Source: Candidatus Nanoarchaeia archaeon
GTDB taxonomy: Archaea > Nanobdellota > Nanobdellia > Woesearchaeales > CG1-02-33-12
DNA length: 14,740 nucleotides
Direction of reading: 5' to 3'
Assembly (NCBI GenBank): GCA_028711925.1
Contig: JAQTRH010000013.1
Coordinates: 1-14,740 of the forward strand
A program made the position numbers and the translations under genes. Of the stretch, positions 7,159-14,216 are shown piece after piece. Below the pieces are notes generated by a model, which did no database searches, had not been told where the DNA came from, and saw nothing but the letters and a program-made list of their open reading frames with translations. Positions within the stretch are counted from its first letter, which is position 1; every line of letters starts with the position of its first letter.

Positions 7159-7807
7159 GGTATGGGTTGTTATTCCTGCAAACAACGAAGAAAAGAATAT
7201 TGCAAATGTAGTTGAAAAGTCAAAGAAATTTTCTGAAAATGTGGTTGTTGTTGATGACGGCTCATATGATAAGACTTCGGATATTGCAGAAAGAAAAGGA
7301 GCAGATGTTTTGAAGCACATAGTCAATCTTGGAAAGGGCGCTGCATTAAAGACAGGATGCGATTATGTTTTAAAGAAAGGCGCTGAAAAGATAGTTGTAC
7401 TTGACGCAGACGGACAGCACGATCCTAAAGAGATTCCTAATTTTCTTAAGGCGCTTGAAAAAGCGGATATAGCTTTCGGGCAGAGGAAGCTCAACAAAAA
7501 CATGCCTTTTGTTTTTAGAATAGGAAATTGGATGATATTCAGGATTACAAAATTGCTTTACAAAATGAATGTGTTTGACACTCAGTGTGGTTATAGGGCC
7601 TTTACAACAGATGCATACAAAAAGATAAGATGGCATGCTGTAAACTATTCAATGGAGTCAGAGATGATTGCAAACGCAGGAAAGCATAAGCTGAAATATG
7701 CGCAGGTTCCTATTGACACTATCTACGCTGACAAATACAAGGGAACAACTTTCATTGATGGTTTAAAGATAGTTATGAACATGGTTTGGTGGAAGATTAT
7801 CAGATAA
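7151..7807 (+). CDS. GT2 glycosyltransferase, dolichyl-phosphate sugar synthase type
   Basis: This 218-residue GT2 enzyme resembles dolichyl-phosphate mannose/glucose synthases, which move a sugar from a nucleotide donor to a polyprenyl-phosphate on the cytoplasmic side. It shows the IPANNEE start (8-14), DDGS (35-38), the metal-binding DAD of DADGQH (85-90), QCGYRAF (145-151) and an acidic MESEM (168-172). There is no C-terminal membrane domain. I chose the ATG at 7151 over an in-frame TTG at 7142, because conservation begins right after it. This ATG overlaps the end of AglB by 8 nt, so the two are co-transcribed and probably translationally coupled. It likely supplies or builds the lipid-linked sugar used by AglB. 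The sugar cannot be read from sequence. Confidence 0.88.
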   Translation: MNKVWVVIPANNEEKNIANVVEKSKKFSENVVVVDDGSYDKTSDIAERKGADVLKHIVNLGKGAALKTGCDYVLKKGAEKIVVLDADGQHDPKEIPNFLKALEKADIAFGQRKLNKNMPFVFRIGNWMIFRITKLLYKMNVFDTQCGYRAFTTDAYKKIRWHAVNYSMESEMIANAGKHKLKYAQVPIDTIYADKYKGTTFIDGLKIVMNMVWWKIIR

Positions 7808-7808
7808 G

Positions 7809-7818
7809 TTTTTAAATA
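7809..7818 (+). promoter_or_regulatory. TATA-like box before the DUF2304-like gene
   Basis: TTTTTAAATA is centred 25 nt before the ATG at 7839, and no ribosome binding site is seen, so leaderless transcription is possible. Its position between tightly linked genes leaves read-through from aglB equally plausible. Confidence 0.45.
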
Positions 7819-7838
7819 AATGCTGTTTTAATGTTAAG

Positions 7839-8171
7839 ATGATTTACGGACTTCAGATACTGGGAATATTTTTTGCATTGATGATGCTTTACCTTACTTT
7901 TCTTTACTACAAAAAAGATTCTTACGGAAGAAGAAGCCTTTTCATATGGTTCTGCGTATGGATATTTTTTCTTGTTATGGTTATGTTTCCAAAGATGATT
8001 TACGGGCTGATGGAAACATTCCAGATAAACAGGACAGTTGATTTTTTTGTTATAGGCGGCTTTTTGTTTTTTTCAGTGATAATATTCCATCTTTATGTAA
8101 ATGTTAAGAATATGCAGAAAAAAGTTGAGACAATTGTAAGGAAGATTGCAATAAAAAACAAAAAAGATTAA
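7839..8171 (+). CDS. DUF2304-like small membrane protein
   Basis: This 110-residue protein has three predicted membrane helices (about 2-23, 33-52, 68-90) with a short charged segment (KKDSYGRRS, 25-33) between the first two and a basic, coiled C-terminal tail. Length, helix layout and position directly after a GT2 gene match the DUF2304 family, whose members commonly sit beside dolichyl-phosphate-type glycosyltransferases and are thought to assist them at the membrane. The function is not established. It probably partners the preceding GT2 enzyme, which lacks a membrane domain of its own. Its stop codon overlaps that of the convergent gene. Confidence 0.75.
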   Translation: MIYGLQILGIFFALMMLYLTFLYYKKDSYGRRSLFIWFCVWIFFLVMVMFPKMIYGLMETFQINRTVDFFVIGGFLFFSVIIFHLYVNVKNMQKKVETIVRKIAIKNKKD

Positions 8172-10030
8172 TTTACTTTAAATATAAAAGCTCCTCTTGG
8201 CTGGTTTTCTTGAGTGGGATATGCAAGCTGGAAGTATAATGGAGATGTGCCTATTTCCTGAAGTTTAACATTTGTTTCATTTTCTCCAAAATTTTTGATG
8301 CAGTGGGCATCTATTATGAAATACTCGTACTTCCACTTTTTCATAAAAGAATGAATCTGCTCTGGAGTCTTGTTTATGAATATTTCCTTGAATTCTCTGA
8401 CCTCTGGTTCCCATCTGTAGCTTAGCTTGTCCATGCCTATAACTGAAAAATCCCTAAAGCACATAGGCATAACCAAGGTATCAACAGGAAGATCTTTAAG
8501 CCATATGTAGCTGTACATCTCGTCATATGAACTAAAGTCCTGGAACGGCCAAATTGCTGTGTTAACTGTATATTTTTGGTAGCCTGAAGTGAGCAATACG
8601 CCAATCACGATAACAATCACAACAATGCCGCTGCTTATCTTTATTTTCCTAAAAATTTTAATTAAGAGCTCCAGCCCCTCTCCTGCTAGAATGCAAACAG
8701 GTATTGCAAGGAAGGCCCAAAACCTGAAAGTAAAAAATTGGTAAGGCAGTCTTTCCCCATGGACACCTATAAAAGTAAAAACAAGCCATAGAAAAGAGAT
8801 GATAAGCCAATGATTTTCCTTTTTCAATAATTTTTTATTCTTGAATAAGATTGATACTAAAGCAACAAACACAATTATGCACAGAAAAGCACCTATTCCC
8901 ACTGGATTGTTAATCATGTTTGTGGTTTTTGTTATGAAAAAGTCATTGAAATTGTAAACTCTTGAAGCAGAGCCATGTGCTTTCATTAAGTTTAACGGGC
9001 TTCCCAGATTTTTTGTTCTTAGCCCAAGTCCGAGAAGTGTTTCCTCATATCCTAAACTATAAAGCACAGGACCCCAGTAAAGCATTGAAATCAAAATTCC
9101 CAGCACTCCTGCAAGAAAAATATTTTTCAGAAATTTTTTCTCAAGGATGCATTTTGCAATCCAGTAGATTCCAAAGAATATTCCAAATATGAATGCACTT
9201 GATGGTTGGGAAACCATTATTGATGCGATTATAACAGCTGCGACATAATTCCATCTTTTATCGTTACTTGCCATCTCAAGGCAGTAAAATGCAGGAAATA
9301 TCAGTGCATGGGCAAGCGATACTGCCCATATAAAATGGCTGAGATAGCAGGGTATTGCAAAAAGGGCAAATGTTGAGAATAATGACTTATTTTTTTCTCC
9401 TGTAAACCTAACCATAAAATAATAAAAAAAGATTATTATAATTGAGACTATAAGCGCATTAAAGAATTTCAGTGTCCAGTAGATTGAAGGAGAAGTTTGG
9501 TGAAGCACACCCATTATTATCTGGTATCCAGGAGGATAAGGTGTCATGTAATGGCTTATGTAAAAATCAGGCGTCTGGCCTGAAAAGGTTTTTCTTATTG
9601 AAAGGTATTTTGCAGAAACAGCATGCTGCCATGAATCTCCATCTTCAAGCCATGGATAAACAAAAGAGCCCTTTACCATCACATAAAAGAGTATGAAAAA
9701 AAGCATTAAAACAATAATAGAGTAGAGTTTTGACTTTTTTATTTTAAAGATGTTTTTGGGTATTGTAATCTTTGCAGTTTTCAATGCTTCTCTTTTTTTA
9801 AACAATGAATAAGCAGGAAAAGCTAAACTCAGCAAAACAAAAATAATCCAGTGCAAGGGTATATGAAGAAAGTTAAGCAAAACACCCAAAATAGGAATTG
9901 TTCCGAGTCCTATTCCTATTCTCATAAGGTTTCTCTCAAAAAAATCATCAGGCTTTTTCACAAAGCTTGTCAAGGCAAAGCCTAAGCCAAAAGTGTAAAT
10001 AAAGAAAAGCATTATTGTTATTAAACTCAT
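8168..10030 (-). CDS. GT-C-like polytopic membrane protein, probable glycosyltransferase
   Basis: This 620-residue protein has about 11-13 predicted membrane helices from residue 1 to about 485, then a soluble C-terminal domain of about 130 residues. After a helix at about 102-119 comes an external loop with LEDGDSWQH (128-136) and then HYMTPYPPGYQ (160-170). Paired acidic residues in the first large loop plus a later YPPG are typical of GT-C enzymes (GT39/GT83-like) that use lipid-phosphate sugars outside the membrane. It could add a sugar to a lipid-linked glycan or to a protein; the acceptor is unknown. The ATG at 10030 has an AGGA site 8 nt upstream (10039-10042). The gene faces the DUF2304-like gene, and its stop overlaps that gene's stop. 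It diverges from the GT2 operon through a 51-bp promoter region. Confidence 0.72.
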   Translation of the reverse strand: MSLITIMLFFIYTFGLGFALTSFVKKPDDFFERNLMRIGIGLGTIPILGVLLNFLHIPLHWIIFVLLSLAFPAYSLFKKREALKTAKITIPKNIFKIKKSKLYSIIVLMLFFILFYVMVKGSFVYPWLEDGDSWQHAVSAKYLSIRKTFSGQTPDFYISHYMTPYPPGYQIIMGVLHQTSPSIYWTLKFFNALIVSIIIIFFYYFMVRFTGEKNKSLFSTFALFAIPCYLSHFIWAVSLAHALIFPAFYCLEMASNDKRWNYVAAVIIASIMVSQPSSAFIFGIFFGIYWIAKCILEKKFLKNIFLAGVLGILISMLYWGPVLYSLGYEETLLGLGLRTKNLGSPLNLMKAHGSASRVYNFNDFFITKTTNMINNPVGIGAFLCIIVFVALVSILFKNKKLLKKENHWLIISFLWLVFTFIGVHGERLPYQFFTFRFWAFLAIPVCILAGEGLELLIKIFRKIKISSGIVVIVIVIGVLLTSGYQKYTVNTAIWPFQDFSSYDEMYSYIWLKDLPVDTLVMPMCFRDFSVIGMDKLSYRWEPEVREFKEIFINKTPEQIHSFMKKWKYEYFIIDAHCIKNFGENETNVKLQEIGTSPLYFQLAYPTQENQPRGAFIFKVN

Positions 10031-10050
10031 TTTATTTTTCCTATGGAAAC

Positions 10051-10060
10051 TTATTTAAAT
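10051..10060 (+). promoter_or_regulatory. TATA box, leaderless promoter of the second GT2 operon
   Basis: TTATTTAAAT is centred about 26 nt before the ATG at 10082, and no ribosome binding site precedes that ATG. This spacing decides the start at 10082 over an upstream in-frame ATG at 10043, which lies before the TATA box. Confidence 0.6.
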
Positions 10061-10069
10061 AACTTACTA

Positions 10070-10077
10070 TTTATAAA
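10070..10077 (-). promoter_or_regulatory. TATA box of the GT-C-like gene
   Basis: TTTATAAA on the minus strand predicts transcription from about 10048 and a leader of about 18 nt containing the AGGA ribosome binding site. It lies downstream of the opposing TATA box at 10051-10060, so the two promoters overlap face to face. Confidence 0.55.
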
Positions 10078-10081
10078 GAGA

Positions 10082-10963
10082 ATGAAAGTTGTCATAACAA
10101 TCCCAGCATATAATGAAGAAAAAACAATAACTCCGGTAATAAAGGATATAAAAGAGGTAATGGGCAAAACAGATTATAACTACCAGATTCTTGTTGTTGA
10201 TGACGGCTCAACAGACAAAACAGTTGAGATTTCAAAGAAAGCTGGGGCCGATGTTGTTTATTCCCATAAAAAGAACTGCGGATTGGCAATTGCATTTAAG
10301 ACAGAAATGAAAAAATGCGTTGATATGCAGGCAGATATAATAGTGCATACAGATGCAGACGGCCAGTATCCCTCTTAGCATATACCTGAAATGATAAAAA
10401 AGGTTGAAGAGGGTTATGACCTTGTTTTGGGAAGCAGGTTTGGAAAGGGGAGCTATGGAAATGACTCCCTTATGAAAAAAATGGGGAACAGGGCCTTTGC
10501 CAGAGTATTTTCTAAATTGCTTAATGCTAAACTCAATGACACAACAACAGGGTTCAGGGCATTCACAAGAGAGGTTGCTCAGCTGCCTTTGATAAACACC
10601 TTTACATATACTCAAGAACAGCTGATAAGGGCAGGCAAAGAAAAAATGAAGATAGGCGAAATTCCTATAAAGACAAATCCAACAAGACCCAGCAGGCTGT
10701 TTAAAAATCCTTTTGATTATGCATTAAAGGCATGGATAAATATACTAAGAATATACCGTGATTTTGAGCCATTAAAGTTTTTTGGCAGAATAGGGCTATG
10801 GTTTATTTTTGCGGGCTTTATAATCGGCCTTTTTATACTTTACCACATAATTGTTTTTGGAAATGCGGGCGGTATCCCAAGAGTGATTTTAAGCATGCTG
10901 TTCATAATGGTTGGAGTCCAGATACTTCTTTTTGGCTTCTTGGCTGATATGAACAGGAAATAA
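10082..10963 (+). CDS. GT2 glycosyltransferase with C-terminal membrane helices, interrupted by in-frame TAG
   Basis: Read through one TAG, this is a complete 293-residue dolichyl-phosphate-sugar-synthase-type GT2 enzyme. Residues 1-98 carry IPAYNEE (7-13), DDGS (40-43) and DADGQYPS (91-98). Codon 99 is TAG (10376-10378). Without any frame change HIPEMIKK follows, then GSRFG, TTTGFRAF (154-161), QEQ, and two C-terminal membrane helices (about 235-259 and 267-287) ending LADMNRK, as in longer family members. The stop sits between the metal-binding motif and the rest of the catalytic domain, so termination there should give an inactive fragment. Restart at the ATG 12 nt later (10391) lacks a ribosome binding site. 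It is either a nonsense-mutated pseudogene, a sequencing error or a recoded UAG. It heads an operon with three intact genes, 12 nt before the next. Confidence 0.85.
10376..10378 (+). other. In-frame TAG codon inside the GT2 gene
   Basis: This is codon 99 from the ATG at 10082. It aligns without gaps with Lys93 of the other GT2 protein in the window (DADGQHDPK versus DADGQYPS-TAG, then IP three codons later in both). None of the 12 gene ends visible in the window uses TAG: nine are TAA and three TGA. Confidence 0.95.
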
Positions 10964-10975
10964 GCGGTGTTTTAA

Positions 10976-11716
10976 ATGAAAAAACTTAGATGGGGGAGTG
11001 ACCCTTATTTTTTTGGGCCAAGAAATTATTTCAGGCAGAACCTTCTTGTAAAATACTTATCCAAAAAAAATAAAAAAGTTCTTGATGCAGGCTGCGGAAA
11101 CGGAAGCTTAAGCTTAAAGCTGGCAAGGATTGGATATGATGTTGTTGGGATAGACATAACAAAAGAAAATATAAATTTTGCAAAAAGCGTAAAAAAATCT
11201 GTTGGAATAGAAAACCTAAATTTTTTTCAGATGAGTTTGACAGATATAAAATTTAAAAAAAATTCGTTTGATGCTGTTGTAAGCGGAGAAGTCCTTGAAC
11301 ATATAAAGGATGACGGCAAAGCGGTAAAAGAGTTAAACAGGGTTTTAAAAATGAAAGGCCAGTGCATTGTGTCGGTGCCCCAAAACCAAAGGCTTTGGTC
11401 AAAAGAGGATGAATGGGTGGGCCACATCAGAAGATATTCCAGGAAAAGAATCGTCATGCTCATGGAAAAAAATGGCTTTAGGATAGAAAGAATAAGATCA
11501 GTCGGTTTTCCACTGGTGAGAGCTTATTTTTGCTTTTTCAAGAGCGTTGTGTTAAACAAAAAAATAAAACAGGATAAAAAAGCATCAAAAAACATGCTGT
11601 TAATTTTTGCATCAAAAATAGTTTCATATATTTTCTTTTTTGACCTTATCTTCAGCAGACTTGATAAGGGAAACTGGCTGATATTAAGCGCAAGAAAAAT
11701 TAAAGATGTAGAATGA
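10976..11716 (+). CDS. Class I SAM-dependent methyltransferase
   Basis: This 246-residue enzyme has the class I Rossmann methyltransferase motifs: VLDAGCGNG (35-43, motif I, SAM binding), VVGIDIT with the acidic D60 at the end of the second strand, SFDAVVSGEVLEHI (motif IV region), then a hydrophobic strand IVSVPQN. A basic/aromatic section follows, and the C-terminus has a hydrophobic stretch that may associate with the membrane. The family methylates many small molecules. In this operon the likely substrate is a sugar or lipid-linked glycan, by inference from neighbours. It starts 12 nt after the GT2 stop and its TGA overlaps the next ATG (ATGA), indicating translational coupling. Confidence 0.85.
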   Translation: MKKLRWGSDPYFFGPRNYFRQNLLVKYLSKKNKKVLDAGCGNGSLSLKLARIGYDVVGIDITKENINFAKSVKKSVGIENLNFFQMSLTDIKFKKNSFDAVVSGEVLEHIKDDGKAVKELNRVLKMKGQCIVSVPQNQRLWSKEDEWVGHIRRYSRKRIVMLMEKNGFRIERIRSVGFPLVRAYFCFFKSVVLNKKIKQDKKASKNMLLIFASKIVSYIFFFDLIFSRLDKGNWLILSARKIKDVE

Positions 11717-12924
11717 AAAAGATAATTATGGCCTGCGGTGACGGAAGCTTTAATCTTGGAGATGAAGCAGTCATTGCATCTTTCCTTAGGAATATAAGGT
11801 TGTTGGATAAAGACATTGAGGTAATTGTCTTCTCATGCAATCCTGAAAAGACAAAAGAGATGCACGGAATAAAATCAATAAAACTTGATATGTCTGGGTT
11901 TAGTCTTTTAAGAAACCTTCCAAAAATGATAAAGAAATTTAAGAAAATGGATTTGCTTGTCTGGGGAGGGGGGAATTTAGTAACAGATGCCCCTAGTCAG
12001 CTTTACACCCCTTTTCATCTTTTTAAGATATTTCTCGCAAAAATAATGAAAAAGAAAGTTGCTGTTTATGCAGTAGGAGTAGGTCAGGTAAAAAGCAGAT
12101 TCACCAAGTTTATAGTAAGAAAAGTATTAAGCAAAGCGGATTTAATAACATTGAGGGATGAAGAGTCAAAAAAGATTCTTGAAAAGTTAGGAATAAAAAA
12201 CAAGATGTATTCTTTTGTTGACCCTGCTTTTGATTTAAAACCAGCAGAAAAAAATAAAGCAACAAAAATAATCAAAAGCTATGGAATAAATGAAAAAAAA
12301 CCAATGGTCGCTTTTGTTCCAAGAAGAGTTTTTCACCGCAAACAGGGAAGCATTATCCCTGTGAAATACAGGATAAAGCTCGGGCTTATTGATGATAAGA
12401 ATAAGGCTAAATTTGAAAAGCTGAAAAAAACTCTTGCAATGGCTGCGGATTATATGGTTGAAACGATAGATGCAAATATAGTCTTTATCCCAATGCAGAT
12501 GCTGGAAGAACAGCAGCAGCAGGATGAGAAGATTTCCAAAGAAATAATAAGCATGATGGATCACAACGAAAAAGCGTTTGTGATAAACAGCTACAACCAC
12601 AAAGTCCAGGAACTGAAAGCTGTTTATGGCCTAATGAATCTTATAGTAGGAATAAGATTCCATGCAATTGTTCTCGGAGCAGGAATGGGTATTCCTGTGT
12701 TATCTTTGCATTATAGCGAAAAAGGTGAAAGGTTAACAAAAAAGCTTAATTTACAAGATTATTCAGTTCCCGTTGATGATGTTCAATACAAAATATTAAA
12801 AGAAAAAATAGATAAGATAGTTTCAGACAAGGAAAAAGTGGCTAAGAGCATAAATAAAAAATCAGAAGAACTGAAGAAAAAAGCAAAATCCAATGTAAAT
12901 CTTATTTACGATATGATAAAATGA
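11713..12924 (+). CDS. Polysaccharide pyruvyl transferase family protein (CsaB-like)
   Basis: This 403-residue protein matches the polysaccharide pyruvyltransferase family, whose known members add a pyruvate ketal to sugars from phosphoenolpyruvate (for example CsaB on cell-wall polymers). The N-terminus has GDGSFNLGDEA (9-19), the family's G.GN.GDE pattern. Further on come DLLVWGGGNLVTDA, a VYAVGVG strand, LRDEES and a VDPAFDL segment. The C-terminal half has the signature RFHAIVLGAGMGIPVLSL (from R315). The GT-B-like two-domain layout and length fit. It overlaps both neighbours by 4 nt (ATGA), so it is an internal member of the four-gene operon. Pyruvylation of the glycan made here is the simplest reading, though not every family member has this activity. 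Confidence 0.87.
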   Translation: MKKIIMACGDGSFNLGDEAVIASFLRNIRLLDKDIEVIVFSCNPEKTKEMHGIKSIKLDMSGFSLLRNLPKMIKKFKKMDLLVWGGGNLVTDAPSQLYTPFHLFKIFLAKIMKKKVAVYAVGVGQVKSRFTKFIVRKVLSKADLITLRDEESKKILEKLGIKNKMYSFVDPAFDLKPAEKNKATKIIKSYGINEKKPMVAFVPRRVFHRKQGSIIPVKYRIKLGLIDDKNKAKFEKLKKTLAMAADYMVETIDANIVFIPMQMLEEQQQQDEKISKEIISMMDHNEKAFVINSYNHKVQELKAVYGLMNLIVGIRFHAIVLGAGMGIPVLSLHYSEKGERLTKKLNLQDYSVPVDDVQYKILKEKIDKIVSDKEKVAKSINKKSEELKKKAKSNVNLIYDMIK

Positions 12925-13847
12925 AAAAGTGGATTTTAAATTCAATAAAAATCTTAGTAAGCATTGCTCTTCTTTTATTCCTTTTTTCAAAAATAGGTGT
13001 AAGAAATGTTTATGTAAATCTTATCAATATAAACATCTATTTTTTCCTTGTTGTAGTTATAATATTAATTCTTGACCTTGCATTGGTAGGACTAATCCTT
13101 AAAATAATGTTGAAACCAATAAAACCAGAGGGCATTATTTTTAAAAAACTTTTTTTGTATAGCATTATTACATATTCTGTATCAAGGTTCGCTCCAGGAA
13201 GAATAGGAGATATTTCAATGGTATACTTACTTAATAAAAGCAAGGTTCCAATTGGAAAGGCAAGCGCTCTTGTCCTGCTTGATAAGATAGTTGTTTTCTC
13301 TATTTACCTTGTTTTTTCATTATTCGGTTTCTTTATATTCTTCCCTCATGAAAGCGCGGTTAAAATGGCCTTTTTCTGCTTTGGAATAATAATTCTAGGA
13401 ATATTTGTCTTAAATTGGAGCAAAGGTAGAGAAATTTTAAAGAAACATATCCTAAAAAGTCATGCAGAAAAGTTTTCTGGTTTTTATTCAACATTAAGGG
13501 ATTATGTAAAAAAGCACAAAAAAATTCTTTTGATTGACATTTTTCTTTCATTGATAAAGGTCTTTTTAATGTCAATTATGGTTTATTTTGCATTTATGAG
13601 TGCTAATTATTATACTGGAGTCAGTATAATAAATTTTATAATAATATGTTCTATTGGAAATATAATTTCTCTTATACCTGTTACAATGTCAGGTGTGGGC
13701 GCAAGGGAGTCATTCAGTGTATTTGCATTTTCACAGCTTGGAGTTCCCGCAGAAATCACAATGAGTGCCTATATTATTCTGCTTTTTATCAGGTATGCTT
13801 TCTCAGGAATTTTTTTATTGTTTTATACTTGGTCACAGAAGCATTAA
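12921..13847 (+). CDS. LPG synthase TM / UPF0104 flippase-like membrane protein
   Basis: This 308-residue integral membrane protein has about eight predicted helices and belongs to the lysylphosphatidylglycerol-synthase transmembrane family (UPF0104), related to the membrane part of MprF and the C-terminal domain of haloarchaeal AglD. Family marks seen are SRFAPGRIGD (87-96) in the loop after the third helix, LDKIV shortly after, and SGVGARE (257-263) before the last helices. Members are implicated in lipid or lipid-linked sugar handling and flipping. Next to glycosyltransferases it could move a polyprenyl-linked glycan across the membrane; this is inference. It overlaps the preceding gene by 4 nt and ends the operon with TAA. 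Confidence 0.85.
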   Translation: MKKWILNSIKILVSIALLLFLFSKIGVRNVYVNLININIYFFLVVVIILILDLALVGLILKIMLKPIKPEGIIFKKLFLYSIITYSVSRFAPGRIGDISMVYLLNKSKVPIGKASALVLLDKIVVFSIYLVFSLFGFFIFFPHESAVKMAFFCFGIIILGIFVLNWSKGREILKKHILKSHAEKFSGFYSTLRDYVKKHKKILLIDIFLSLIKVFLMSIMVYFAFMSANYYTGVSIINFIIICSIGNIISLIPVTMSGVGARESFSVFAFSQLGVPAEITMSAYIILLFIRYAFSGIFLLFYTWSQKH

Positions 13848-13858
13848 AAATAAAAACA

Positions 13859-13866
13859 TTTATATA
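13859..13866 (+). promoter_or_regulatory. TATA box, leaderless promoter of the RHH gene
   Basis: TTTATATA is centred about 26 nt before the ATG at 13889, with an AAAAAC BRE-like stretch just upstream. It places the transcription start at the ATG. Confidence 0.65.
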
Positions 13867-13868
13867 CA

Positions 13869-13888
13869 TATACATAATTCTATGTATA
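13869..13888. promoter_or_regulatory. Palindromic candidate operator at the RHH promoter
   Basis: TATACATA (13869-13876) and its perfect inverse TATGTATA (13881-13888) are separated by ATTC. The palindrome fills the space between the TATA box and the start codon, ending on the base before the ATG. A bound protein there would block initiation. Ribbon-helix-helix proteins often bind such sites at their own promoters, so autorepression is likely but inferred. Confidence 0.5.
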
Positions 13889-14215
13889 ATGGAAAACCGA
13901 ACAACCATACAGGTTTCTGAAGATTTAAGGAAAAAGCTGAGGATTATTGCATCAAAAAGGGATATTTCTTACCAAAAGCTCTTATCAGACATGATTTCTG
14001 TGTTTGAAGAGCTCGATAAAGACAAGACTATAATCTCCATTCCAACAAAGCTTTCTGATAAAATAAAGGAAAAAATAAAGGATACGGATTTTAAGAATGT
14101 AAGCGAGTATGTAACCTTTATTTTAAGGATTCTTCTTTATGAAAAAGCGGACATATCAAGAGAGAAAAATACAAATAAAATAAAAAACAAATTAAAAGAA
14201 CTGGGGTATTTTTAA
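13889..14215 (+). CDS. Double ribbon-helix-helix (CopG/ParD-like) DNA-binding protein
   Basis: This 108-residue protein contains two consecutive RHH-like units. Unit one (4-41) has strand RTTIQVS then helices EDLRKKLRIIASK and SYQKLLSDMISVFEEL. Unit two (46-84) has strand KTIISIP then KLSDKIKEKIKDT and NVSEYVTFILRILL, close to ParD/CopG-type antitoxins. A basic tail ends in KNKLKELGYF. RHH proteins normally dimerise to make one DNA-binding sheet, so two units could fold as an intramolecular pseudo-dimer. The ATG at 13889 is chosen over upstream in-frame starts because it sits 26 nt from a TATA box, a leaderless arrangement. The CysD-like gene starts 1 nt after its stop, so it is probably this operon's regulator. 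No toxin gene is adjacent. Confidence 0.82.
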   Translation: MENRTTIQVSEDLRKKLRIIASKRDISYQKLLSDMISVFEELDKDKTIISIPTKLSDKIKEKIKDTDFKNVSEYVTFILRILLYEKADISREKNTNKIKNKLKELGYF

Positions 14216-14216
14216 A

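Noticed and set aside
10043..10081. Upstream ATG extending the second GT2 protein by 13 residues
   Set aside because: It lies before the TATA box that places transcription at 10082, and the conserved GT2 start begins at 10082.
10391..10963. A separate gene starting at 10391
   Set aside because: It lacks a GT2 N-terminus, promoter and ribosome site and continues the upstream frame exactly, so it is the second half of one interrupted gene.
13646..13888. N-terminal extension of the RHH protein by 81 codons
   Set aside because: It overlaps the flippase-like gene in another frame, has no family character, and crosses the TATA box and operator that define the start at 13889.
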